A stretch of 64,000 nt of DNA, from assembly GCF_004364325.1 (NCBI RefSeq), contig NZ_SOCP01000017.1, positions 1 to 64,000 on the forward strand, in the 5' to 3' direction. The translations under genes and the position numbers were made by a program. A model generated the notes under the pieces. It made no database searches and had not been told where the DNA came from. It saw only the letters and a program-made list of their open reading frames with translations. Positions 25,147 to 32,004 of the stretch are shown in pieces. The number at the start of each line of letters is the position of its first letter. Position 1 is the first letter of the stretch. Origin of the DNA: Actinophytocola oryzae. GTDB lineage: Bacteria; Actinomycetota; Actinomycetes; Mycobacteriales; Pseudonocardiaceae.

Positions 25147-26385
25147 CTAGCGGCCCGGCAGGAGGAACCCGAGCTGGCCGGCGGCGGCGCGGAGTTCGTC
25201 GCGGGCGCTGGGGTGGGCGACGTTGTCGATGATCTGCCGTGCCTGGTCGCCCGCGTCGTGGCCCCAGACGGTGGCGGTGCCCTGTTCGCTGACGATGAAG
25301 GTGTGCTGGAACGAGGTGACCGGCCCGGACAGGCGCGGCACCACCGTGGACACATCCGCTTTCGGGTGCCAGGACGGCAGGGCGATGACGGCCCTGCCGC
25401 CGGGTGAGTGCAGTGCCCCGACCACGAAGTCGGTCTGCCCGCCGAAGCCCGAGTAGATCACCCCGTGCACGCGGCTGGCGTTGGCCTGTGCGTACAGGTC
25501 GACCTGCAACGCGCCGTTGACCGACACCAGCGACCGCCTGCGGGCGATCAGGCCGGGGTCGTTGGTCTTCTCGGTGCGCAGCAGCCTGACCCTCGGGTTG
25601 CGGTCGACCCACTCGTACAGCTCGCCACCGCCGAACACGAACGACGCGGTCACCGGCACGTCCGGGTCCAGCGCACCGGCCCGCTCCAGGCCCAGGACGC
25701 CGTCGCTGAACATCTCCGACCACACGGACAGGCCACGCCGTCCGGTCAACGCGGCCAGCACCGCGTCAGGGACCGCGCCGATCCCGAGCTGCAGGGTGGC
25801 GCCCTCGGGTACCAGGTCGGCCACGCGGGTACCGATCCGCCCGGAGACCTCCCCGACGACGCGGGCCGCCGGCGAGGCGAGCGGCTCGTCGGCCTCGACC
25901 GCGTAGTCCACTTCGTCGCAGGACAGCACCGCGTCCCCGTAGGTGAACGGCATCCGGGGGTTGAGCTGGGCGATCACCATGCCGCCCCGGGCACGCGCGG
26001 CCTCGATCGCCGCCGGCAGGATGTTCACCTCGGTGCCCAGCGACACCGTGCCGTCCACCGGCGTCGACGTGTGCACGAGCACGATGTCCGGCGGCAGCGA
26101 CCCGGACAGCAGCTTCGGCACGAGCGAGAGGCGGGACGGGAAGTACCGCAGCCGCTGCCTGCCACGCATGCCCGCGCCGACGAACGGGGTCTCCAGCGTC
26201 ACCCCCTCGCGGTCGGGCATGCCGGGCTGGGCGTTGAGCGCGAACAACCGGTACTCCGCCACCGCCGCGTCCAGCAGCGCCAGCGCGTGGGCGGGCGTGG
26301 CGAAGTTCCCGCTGACCACCACCCGCGGCACACCGGCCACACGGGCGAGCAGGGCCGCGAGCTGGGTGTCGGAAAGAGTGCGCAT
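25147..26385 (-). CDS. Acetyl-CoA hydrolase/4-hydroxybutyrate CoA-transferase family protein
   Basis: A 412-residue member of the acetyl-CoA hydrolase/CoA-transferase family. Visible features are LVHTSTPVDGTVSLG, the LQLGIGAVPDAVL strand-turn before the catalytic region, SVWSEMFSDGVLGL, and the C-terminal GFGGQTDFVVGA and GGRAVIALPSW motifs. Such enzymes move CoA between acetyl-CoA and short acids, or hydrolyse acetyl-CoA to acetate. The gene starts 28 bases after pflA and is probably the third gene of the pfl operon. The ATG at 26385 is preferred; a TTG at 26394 is possible. Next to pyruvate formate-lyase it could release acetate or make another acyl-CoA, the end step of a fermentative branch. 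Confidence 0.85.
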   Translation of the reverse strand: MRTLSDTQLAALLARVAGVPRVVVSGNFATPAHALALLDAAVAEYRLFALNAQPGMPDREGVTLETPFVGAGMRGRQRLRYFPSRLSLVPKLLSGSLPPDIVLVHTSTPVDGTVSLGTEVNILPAAIEAARARGGMVIAQLNPRMPFTYGDAVLSCDEVDYAVEADEPLASPAARVVGEVSGRIGTRVADLVPEGATLQLGIGAVPDAVLAALTGRRGLSVWSEMFSDGVLGLERAGALDPDVPVTASFVFGGGELYEWVDRNPRVRLLRTEKTNDPGLIARRRSLVSVNGALQVDLYAQANASRVHGVIYSGFGGQTDFVVGALHSPGGRAVIALPSWHPKADVSTVVPRLSGPVTSFQHTFIVSEQGTATVWGHDAGDQARQIIDNVAHPSARDELRAAAGQLGFLLPGR

Positions 26386-26413
26386 GATCCGCAAGCCTAT
26401 TCAACGCGGCCGT

Positions 26414-27145
26414 TCAGGTGGTCGTGATGCCCCGTCTGGCGAACCGTTCGCGGACCTGCCGGACGAGGTCGGGCTCGGGTGTCGGCGTGTGCTCGAGGGG
26501 GAAGGGGATGCCGAGCTTCGTGTACTTGACCGTGCCCAGCCGGTGGAACGGGAGCACCTCAAGACGTTCGACGTTGTGCAGCGTGCTGACGAACGAGGCG
26601 AGCCCGTCGATGTCGTCCAGGTCGTCGGTGAGTCCCGGCACGAGCACGTACCGGACCCACACCGGCCTGTCCAACTCGGACAGCCGGCGGGCGAACGCCA
26701 GTGTCGGCGCCAGGTCCACAGTGGTCAGCCGGCGGTAGCGGGTCGGGTCCCACGACTTGATGTCGAGCAGGACCAGGTCGGTGTCGGCCAGCAGCGTGTC
26801 GGTCGCCCTGGCACCGAGGTAGCCGGAGGTGTCGAGCGCGGTGTGCAGGCCGAGTGCCCTGACCCGGTGCAGCAGCTCGGCCACGAAGTCAGGCTGCAGC
26901 AGCGGTTCGCCGCCGCTGACGGTGAACCCGCCGCCCGCGACCTCGATGAACCGCCGGTACTTGGTGATCTCGGTGAGCAGCTCGTCCACCGTGGTGCGGT
27001 GCCCGTCACGCATCCGCCAGGTCTCCGGGTTCTGGCAGTAGAGACAGCGCAACGGGCAGCCGCTGGTGAACACCACGAACCGGGTGCCGGGACCGTCCAC
27101 ACCGGTGGAGATGTCCCACGAGTGCACCGAACCGGTGACCGTCAT
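26414..27145 (-). CDS. pflA: Pyruvate formate-lyase activating enzyme
   Basis: A 243-residue radical SAM enzyme with the CxxxCxxC cluster motif in FVVFTSGCPLRCLYCQNPETW, and SGGEPLLQ, the GGE SAM-binding motif. It installs the glycyl radical on pyruvate formate-lyase using S-adenosylmethionine and a [4Fe-4S] cluster. Its start overlaps the pflB stop by 4 bases (ATGA), so the two are translationally coupled. Length is normal for PflA (about 245). It needs anaerobic or microaerobic conditions, in line with the hypoxia-type context. Confidence 0.95.
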   Translation of the reverse strand: MTVTGSVHSWDISTGVDGPGTRFVVFTSGCPLRCLYCQNPETWRMRDGHRTTVDELLTEITKYRRFIEVAGGGFTVSGGEPLLQPDFVAELLHRVRALGLHTALDTSGYLGARATDTLLADTDLVLLDIKSWDPTRYRRLTTVDLAPTLAFARRLSELDRPVWVRYVLVPGLTDDLDDIDGLASFVSTLHNVERLEVLPFHRLGTVKYTKLGIPFPLEHTPTPEPDLVRQVRERFARRGITTT

Positions 27146-29397
27146 AGCGACTCGTGGAAGGTCCGGTTGACCACGTCGCGTTGCTGCTCGGGGGTCAGCC
27201 GGGTGAAGTTGACCGCGTAGCCGGACACGCGGATGGTCAGCCGCGGGTACTTCTCGGGATGCGCCATGGCGTCCAGCAGGGTCTCGCGGTTGAGCACGTT
27301 GGCGTTGAGGTGGTATCCGCCCGCGTCGACGTAGCCGTCCAGGATGCCGACCAGGTTGGCGATCCGCTCCTGTCTGGTGTGGCCCAGGCCGTCGGGGGTG
27401 ACGGTGGCGGTCAGGGAGATCCCGTCCTGGGCCTGGTCGTAGGGCAGCTTCGCCACCGACAGCGCCGCGGCCACGAGGCCGTGGGTGTCGCGGCCGTTCA
27501 TCGGGTTGGCGCCGGGCGCGAACGGCTCGCCCGCGCGACGGCCGTCCGGGGTGTTGCCGGTGTGCTTGCCGTACACCACGTTCGAGGTGATGGTCAGCAC
27601 CGACTGGGTGTGCACCGCGTCCCGGTAGGCGGGATAGCGCCGCACCTTCGCCATGAAGTCCTCGACGATCTCCACCGCGAGCGCGTCGGCGCGGTCGTCG
27701 TTGTTGCCGTAGCGCGGGAAGTCGCCCTCCACCACGTAGTCGACCACGAGGCCGGACTCGTCCCTGACCACCTTCACCCGCGCGTGCCGGACCGCGGACA
27801 GGCTGTCGGCCACGATCGAGAGGCCGGCGATGCCACAGCCGAGGAGCCGCTCCACGGGGTGGTCGTGCAGGGCCATCTCGATCCGCTCGTAGGCGTACTT
27901 GTCGTGCATGTAGTGGATGATGTTGAGCGCGTCCACATAGGTCTTCGCGAGCCAGTCGGTCGTCCGGTCGAACGCCGCCCGCAGTTGCGCGTAGTCCAGG
28001 TACTCCCCGGAAAGCGGTGCGAACGGTGGCGTGACCTGCTCGCCGGTGACCTCGTCGCGGCCGCCGTTGACGGCGTACAGGAGCGCCTTGGCCAGGTTGG
28101 CCCTCGCGCCGAAGAACTGCATCTGCCTGCCCACCCGCATCGCCGACACGCAGCAGGCGATCGCGGCGTCATCGCCGAACCGGGGCCGGATCAGCTCGTC
28201 GCTCTCGTACTGGATCGCGCTGGTGTCGACCGACACCTGTGCGCAGAACCGCTTGAAGCCGGCCGGAAGCCGGGGCGACCAGAGCACGGTCAGGTTCGGT
28301 TCCGGTGCCGGGCCGAGGTTGTAGAGGGTCTGCAGGAACCGGAAGCTGGTGCGCGTCACGAGCGGCCTGCCGTCCTCACCGATGCCGCCGATCGCCTCGG
28401 TCACCCAGGTCGGGTCGCCGGAGAACAGCGCGTCGTAGGCCGGCGTGCGCAGGAACCGCACGATCCGCAGCTTGATCACCAGGTCGTCGACCAGCTCCTG
28501 CGCGTCCACCTCGGACAGCACGCCTGCCTCGAGGTCCCGCTCCAGGTAGATGTCGAGGAACGTGGAGATCCGGCCGATGGACATGGCCGCACCGTTCTGT
28601 TCCTTGGTCGCGGCCAGGTAGGCGTAGTAGAGCCACTGGATCGCCTCACGCGCCGTGCGCGCGGGCTTCGAGATGTCGTCGCCGTAGGTGGCCGCCATCC
28701 GCCGCAGCTCGTCCAGCGCCCGGACCTGCTCGGCCAGTTCCTCGCGGTCGCGGATGACCGCCTCGGTCGACGGCTCGGTGTCGAGACGGGCACGCTCGGC
28801 CCGCTTGGCCGCCACCAGCCGGTCCACCCCGTAGAGCGCGACCCGGCGGTAGTCGCCGATGATCCGGCCACGCCCGTAGGCGTCGGGCAGGCCGGTGATG
28901 ACCCCGGTCCGCCGGGCCCGCAGGATCTCCTCGGTGTAGGCGTCGAACACACCGTCGTTGTGGGTCTTGCGGTACCTGGTGAAGATCTCCTTCACCGCCG
29001 GGTCCAGCTCGTAGCCGTAGGCGGCCAGACCGGACTCCACCATCCGCAGTCCACCGACCGGCATGATCGCCCGCTTCAGCGGCGCGTCTGTCTGCAGGCC
29101 GACGACCAGCTCCCGGTCGCGGTCGATGTACCCCGGCGCGTGCGCGGTGATCGACGACGGCGTCGCGGCGTCGACGTCCAGCACACCCCGCCTGCGCTCC
29201 TCGTCGAACAACGCCTCCAGCCGTCCCCACAGCCGCGTGGTCCGCTCCGTGGGCTCGCTCAGGAACCCCGCGTTCCCCTCGTACGGCGTGTAGTTGTCCT
29301 GGACGAACCCGCGGACGTCGATCTCGTCACGCCACCGCTGGCCGCGGTATCCCGACCACGCGTCGAACGCTGTCGGCTCGATCACCGGCGCTGCCAT
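27142..29397 (-). CDS. pflB: Formate C-acetyltransferase (pyruvate formate-lyase)
   Basis: A 751-residue glycyl-radical enzyme converting pyruvate and CoA to formate and acetyl-CoA. The active-site cysteine pair is seen in AIACCVSAMRVG at about residues 415-416 (418-419 in E. coli), and the glycyl-radical site in RVSGYAVNF near the C-terminus (about Gly726 of 751), both at the expected distances from the ends. The N-terminus matches PflB (AWSGYRGQRWRDEIDVRGFV). Pfl is rare in strictly aerobic actinomycetes, so this suggests survival under oxygen limitation. No clear DosR-like box is directly upstream; a hairpin at 29445 separates it from doxX, so it may have another promoter or depend on read-through. 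Confidence 0.96.
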   Translation of the reverse strand: MAAPVIEPTAFDAWSGYRGQRWRDEIDVRGFVQDNYTPYEGNAGFLSEPTERTTRLWGRLEALFDEERRRGVLDVDAATPSSITAHAPGYIDRDRELVVGLQTDAPLKRAIMPVGGLRMVESGLAAYGYELDPAVKEIFTRYRKTHNDGVFDAYTEEILRARRTGVITGLPDAYGRGRIIGDYRRVALYGVDRLVAAKRAERARLDTEPSTEAVIRDREELAEQVRALDELRRMAATYGDDISKPARTAREAIQWLYYAYLAATKEQNGAAMSIGRISTFLDIYLERDLEAGVLSEVDAQELVDDLVIKLRIVRFLRTPAYDALFSGDPTWVTEAIGGIGEDGRPLVTRTSFRFLQTLYNLGPAPEPNLTVLWSPRLPAGFKRFCAQVSVDTSAIQYESDELIRPRFGDDAAIACCVSAMRVGRQMQFFGARANLAKALLYAVNGGRDEVTGEQVTPPFAPLSGEYLDYAQLRAAFDRTTDWLAKTYVDALNIIHYMHDKYAYERIEMALHDHPVERLLGCGIAGLSIVADSLSAVRHARVKVVRDESGLVVDYVVEGDFPRYGNNDDRADALAVEIVEDFMAKVRRYPAYRDAVHTQSVLTITSNVVYGKHTGNTPDGRRAGEPFAPGANPMNGRDTHGLVAAALSVAKLPYDQAQDGISLTATVTPDGLGHTRQERIANLVGILDGYVDAGGYHLNANVLNRETLLDAMAHPEKYPRLTIRVSGYAVNFTRLTPEQQRDVVNRTFHESL

Positions 29398-29444
29398 CGC
29401 GCACCTTCCTCTCCTGTTGTTCTCCCTGGTCTGTTCACGGCCCT

Positions 29445-29471
29445 GCCGGCCACCGTCATGGGGTGGCCGGC
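29445..29471 (-). terminator. Hairpin between doxX and pflB
   Basis: GCCGGCCACC and GGTGGCCGGC form a 10-bp stem around a 7-base loop, between the doxX stop and the pflB start on the leftward strand. It could be a terminator or an attenuator. No T tract follows. Confidence 0.5.
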
Positions 29472-29496
29472 GGAACCGGATGGGTTGGTCGGGTGC

Positions 29497-30096
29497 TCAG
29501 CGCAGCCACGGGTTCTTCTTGACGAGGTCGAGCTTCGCCCAGAACTTCCCGAGGCCCCAGGTGTTGCCCGCGGCCAGGACCGCGACGGCGATGAGCACCA
29601 GGGCGTAGATGATGTGGTAGTCGATGATCGGGTTGGTCGACATCGTGGGCTCACCCTTGTCGGTGAACTGGTCGAGCGGCCACTCCGCGGCCCACATCAG
29701 CAGCATCAACAACGTGCCGGACACCGCGGCGACCCGCAGCCCGATGCCGAGCACCAGTGCCAGGCCGACGCCGGCCAGGGCGAGCATGAACAGCCAGTCC
29801 GCCCAACCCGTGCCTGCCCAGCCGCGGAACATGTCGGCGAACGGTCCGTGGTCGAGGTTGCCGAGGAAGCCCTTGGTGGGCGATCCGCCGTTGATCCATG
29901 ACCTTTCGGCGGTGGTGGCGTAGCCCCAGCCGAAGGTCTTGTCCAGGAACGCCCAGACGAAGACCAGACCCATCACGATGCGCAGGACGGCCGCGACGGG
30001 GCCCGCGGCGTTCGAGGTGGTCTTGGTGGTCGCGGCTTCCTGGGTGCGGGGGACCGGGATGTTCTTGTGCTGCTGCGGGTGGTCCTTGAGGGACAT
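29497..30096 (-). CDS. DoxX-family membrane protein
   Basis: A 199-residue membrane protein with four hydrophobic segments after a polar N-terminus of about 40 residues (SLKDHPQQHKNIPVPRTQEA). The conserved DoxX pattern is seen in LRIVMGLVFVWAFLDKTFGWG and the final LVLIAVAVLAAGNTWGLGKFW helix. DoxX proteins are linked to membrane redox stress responses; in actinobacteria they join superoxide dismutase and thiol systems. GGAGG lies 8 bases before the ATG. A DosR-box-like element is 62 bases upstream at 30158. It precedes the pfl genes on the same strand. Confidence 0.88.
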   Translation of the reverse strand: MSLKDHPQQHKNIPVPRTQEAATTKTTSNAAGPVAAVLRIVMGLVFVWAFLDKTFGWGYATTAERSWINGGSPTKGFLGNLDHGPFADMFRGWAGTGWADWLFMLALAGVGLALVLGIGLRVAAVSGTLLMLLMWAAEWPLDQFTDKGEPTMSTNPIIDYHIIYALVLIAVAVLAAGNTWGLGKFWAKLDLVKKNPWLR

Positions 30097-30157
30097 CGCT
30101 TGCCTCCTTCTCGTTGGGATCTGGTCAAATCCTCTCGGGCACGCACGACCTGCTCTG

Positions 30158-30171
30158 GAGTCCAAGGTCCT
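30158..30171 (-). promoter_or_regulatory. DosR-box-like element before doxX
   Basis: GAGTC-caag-GTCCT, 62 bases before the doxX start, with a second partial GTCCC half site at 30188-30192. Confidence 0.45.
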
Positions 30172-30227
30172 TCACGTCGCAGCGTTGGTCCCTCGTCGGG
30201 TGTCCGGCGCCGGTGCGTGCGGTGGTC

Positions 30228-30461
30228 TCACCTGCCGGTGAACGCGGGCACGAAGGCGAGTGCCTCGTCGAGCTCCACGTGCCGTTCGAACATGGTCGCC
30301 AGCGGTATGAGCGCTGCCTGGTTCCGGCGGAAGTGGTGGTCGCAGAACACGAGGTCGTCGCCCGTCCGCAGGACGGCACGCGTGGTGGCCGGGGCCGGGC
30401 AGCAGTCGCAGCGGTCGGCGGCGGTGAAAAGTGCGGCTGTGCGCACCTCGGTGGCGGTCAT
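30228..30461 (-). CDS. Small zinc-ribbon-like protein (DUF7455 type)
   Basis: A 77-residue protein with RCDCCPAPATTRAVLRTGD and VFCDHHFRRNQAALIPL. Two Cys-x2-Cys pairs are replaced here by CDCC and CDHH, which can form a single metal site. The pattern matches small actinobacterial proteins of the DUF7455 group. GAGAGGAGAG precedes the ATG at 30461. It follows the DoxX gene's upstream region on the same strand and has its own DosR-box-like element 85 bases upstream at 30546. Function unknown; a zinc-bound regulator or chaperone part is possible. Confidence 0.8.
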   Translation of the reverse strand: MTATEVRTAALFTAADRCDCCPAPATTRAVLRTGDDLVFCDHHFRRNQAALIPLATMFERHVELDEALAFVPAFTGR

Positions 30462-30545
30462 GGCGACCTCTCCTCTCCGGAATCTCTGACAGAACTCTCT
30501 CCCGGGAAGCACGCCCGGCTCCACGGTCCTTGGCCGCCGATGCGC

Positions 30546-30559
30546 GGGACCTTCGGTCC
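30546..30559 (-). promoter_or_regulatory. DosR-box-like element before the small zinc-ribbon gene
   Basis: GGGAC-cttc-GGTCC has one perfect arm and a shifted second arm, 85 bases before the start at 30461. Confidence 0.4.
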
Positions 30560-30606
30560 ACCACCACGGTGAGCCTTCCGTTCCGACCTGGAGTCCATAG
30601 TGGACA

Positions 30607-30620
30607 GTGTCGAAGGTCCC
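30607..30620 (+). promoter_or_regulatory. DosR-box-like element before the hsp20 relic and hydrolase operon
   Basis: GTGTC-gaag-GTCCC has a perfect right arm. It lies 84 bases before the relic start at 30704 and could drive the hydrolase and ppdK genes. Confidence 0.45.
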
Positions 30621-30654
30621 TGCCGGGTGGGGACGAGTCGCTCTGTCCGGTTCG

Positions 30655-30830
30655 CCTGCCCGGCGGTTCGCTGGACGTATGGCCCCCAGAGGAAGGAGAG
30701 CAGATGCCAGGTCCGGCGCCGCGCCCGTTCTTCCCCGATCTCGGATCGAGAACCTCCACGCACTGGGAAGTGCGTGCTCGGCGCCAAAGGTCACCAGGTG
30801 ACCGAACGACTGGCGGCGGGGCCACCGCCT
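30655..30830 (+). pseudogene. Decayed second hsp20 copy
   Basis: This stretch copies the ends of the hsp20 locus at 5,420-5,907. Its left part (GGCGGTTCGCTGGA, then AGAGGAAGGAGAGCAGATG) matches the 5' leader and ribosome site of hsp20, and the ATG at 30704 starts MPGPAPRPFFPDLG, like an Hsp20 N-terminus. Its right part (GGTCACCAGGTGACCGAACGACTGGCGGCGGGG) matches the 3' end with stop and the downstream hairpin. The middle, which would code for the alpha-crystallin domain, is deleted, and the remaining frame is shifted at the end. It is the remnant of a gene lost by deletion. Confidence 0.6.
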
Positions 30831-30909
30831 CCCCACTCCCGCGGCCCCGCCGCCTTCTTCCCGGAAGGTTGCCGGGACGGAACCACGAACGAGAAAGAGG
30901 TGAGATGTC

Positions 30910-31989
30910 ATGTCTGGTGCGGACGATCTTCGTGCGGCGAGGGAGTCGCGGGCAGGCGCGGCGGACCGGGCCACCCGCCCCGGGCTCGGCGACACGGTCG
31001 CGCGCATGGTGAACGCCGCCGTCTACCGGGCGTCTCGCCGCCCGGTACCGGCTGTCCCCGCGAGTATCCGCCCACACACCACCATGGACAGGAAGATGGG
31101 CCCGCTCGGCCCGGACTTCCCGTCGGCGATGCGGATCGCGAACGACCGGGTCGACGCGCTCGGCCTGTCGGAGCTGCGCACCCCGAACGGTACGGTCCGC
31201 TACCTCGACATCGGGCACGGCAGACCGGTGTTGCTGGTGCACGGGATGTTCGGCGGCTCGGACGCCGCACTGCGCCAGCTCGGGCCGCTGATCCCCGACG
31301 GGTTCCGGCTGATCGTGCCGTCCCGCTTCGGGTACCTGGGGTCGTCGTTGCCCGCCGGTGCGACGCCGGCGCGTCAGGCTGACGTGTTCGCCGACCTGCT
31401 CGACCACCTCGGCATCGCCAGGGCCGCCGTGGTCGCGGTGTCCGCGGGTGCGACCGCCGCCCTGCAGATGGCCATCCGGCACCGTTGCCGGGTGTCCGCG
31501 CTGGTCCTGCTGTCTCCCAACGTCCCGGGGTCGCACCAGGACGAGCGCGGGATGCCACCGTCGGTCGCGCGGTTCCTCCTGGGGTCGGACCGGCTGATGT
31601 GGTTGCTCCGGCACCGCTTCCCCGAGCGGTTGGCCCGCTTCGTCGGCGTCCCCGGCAGCCGAGCGCTCAGTCCGGCCGACCGCGCTCGGGTGGCCGCCGA
31701 GCTCGACGGGCTCTTCCCCGTCGCCCGCCGGGTGGACGGCGTGCTGTTCGACGCGTTCGTGTCGAACCCGGCCGTCAACGACTGCGACCTCCGGCGTGTC
31801 ATCGCACCCACGCTGGTCGTGCACGCACGGGACGACGCACTCATGCCCTCCTGGGCCGCTGTTGGGCTCTCGGAGCGCGTCCTCGGCTCCCGGCTGCTGG
31901 TCATCGAGGACGGCGGCCACCTGATGCTGGGCGAGCACCCCGAGGTCGACCGCACCGTGAAGGAACTACTGAGGTCCATACAGGACTGA
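30910..31989 (+). CDS. Alpha/beta hydrolase
   Basis: A 359-residue hydrolase. It has a 90-residue N-terminal extension, then the fold: RPVLLVHGMFGGSDAALRQL (oxyanion strand), VVAVSAGATAALQM (nucleophile elbow, S in A-V-S-A-G rather than G-x-S-x-G), HARDDALMPSW (acid) and DGGHLMLGEHP (histidine). It is probably an esterase or epoxide-hydrolase-like enzyme; the substrate is unknown. GAAAGAGGTGAG precedes the ATG at 30910. The gene ends 15 bases before ppdK and probably forms an operon with it. The AVSAG elbow departs from the usual glycine, but the Ser remains. Confidence 0.87.
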   Translation: MSGADDLRAARESRAGAADRATRPGLGDTVARMVNAAVYRASRRPVPAVPASIRPHTTMDRKMGPLGPDFPSAMRIANDRVDALGLSELRTPNGTVRYLDIGHGRPVLLVHGMFGGSDAALRQLGPLIPDGFRLIVPSRFGYLGSSLPAGATPARQADVFADLLDHLGIARAAVVAVSAGATAALQMAIRHRCRVSALVLLSPNVPGSHQDERGMPPSVARFLLGSDRLMWLLRHRFPERLARFVGVPGSRALSPADRARVAAELDGLFPVARRVDGVLFDAFVSNPAVNDCDLRRVIAPTLVVHARDDALMPSWAAVGLSERVLGSRLLVIEDGGHLMLGEHPEVDRTVKELLRSIQD

Positions 31990-32004
31990 GACCAGGAGAC
32001 GACG

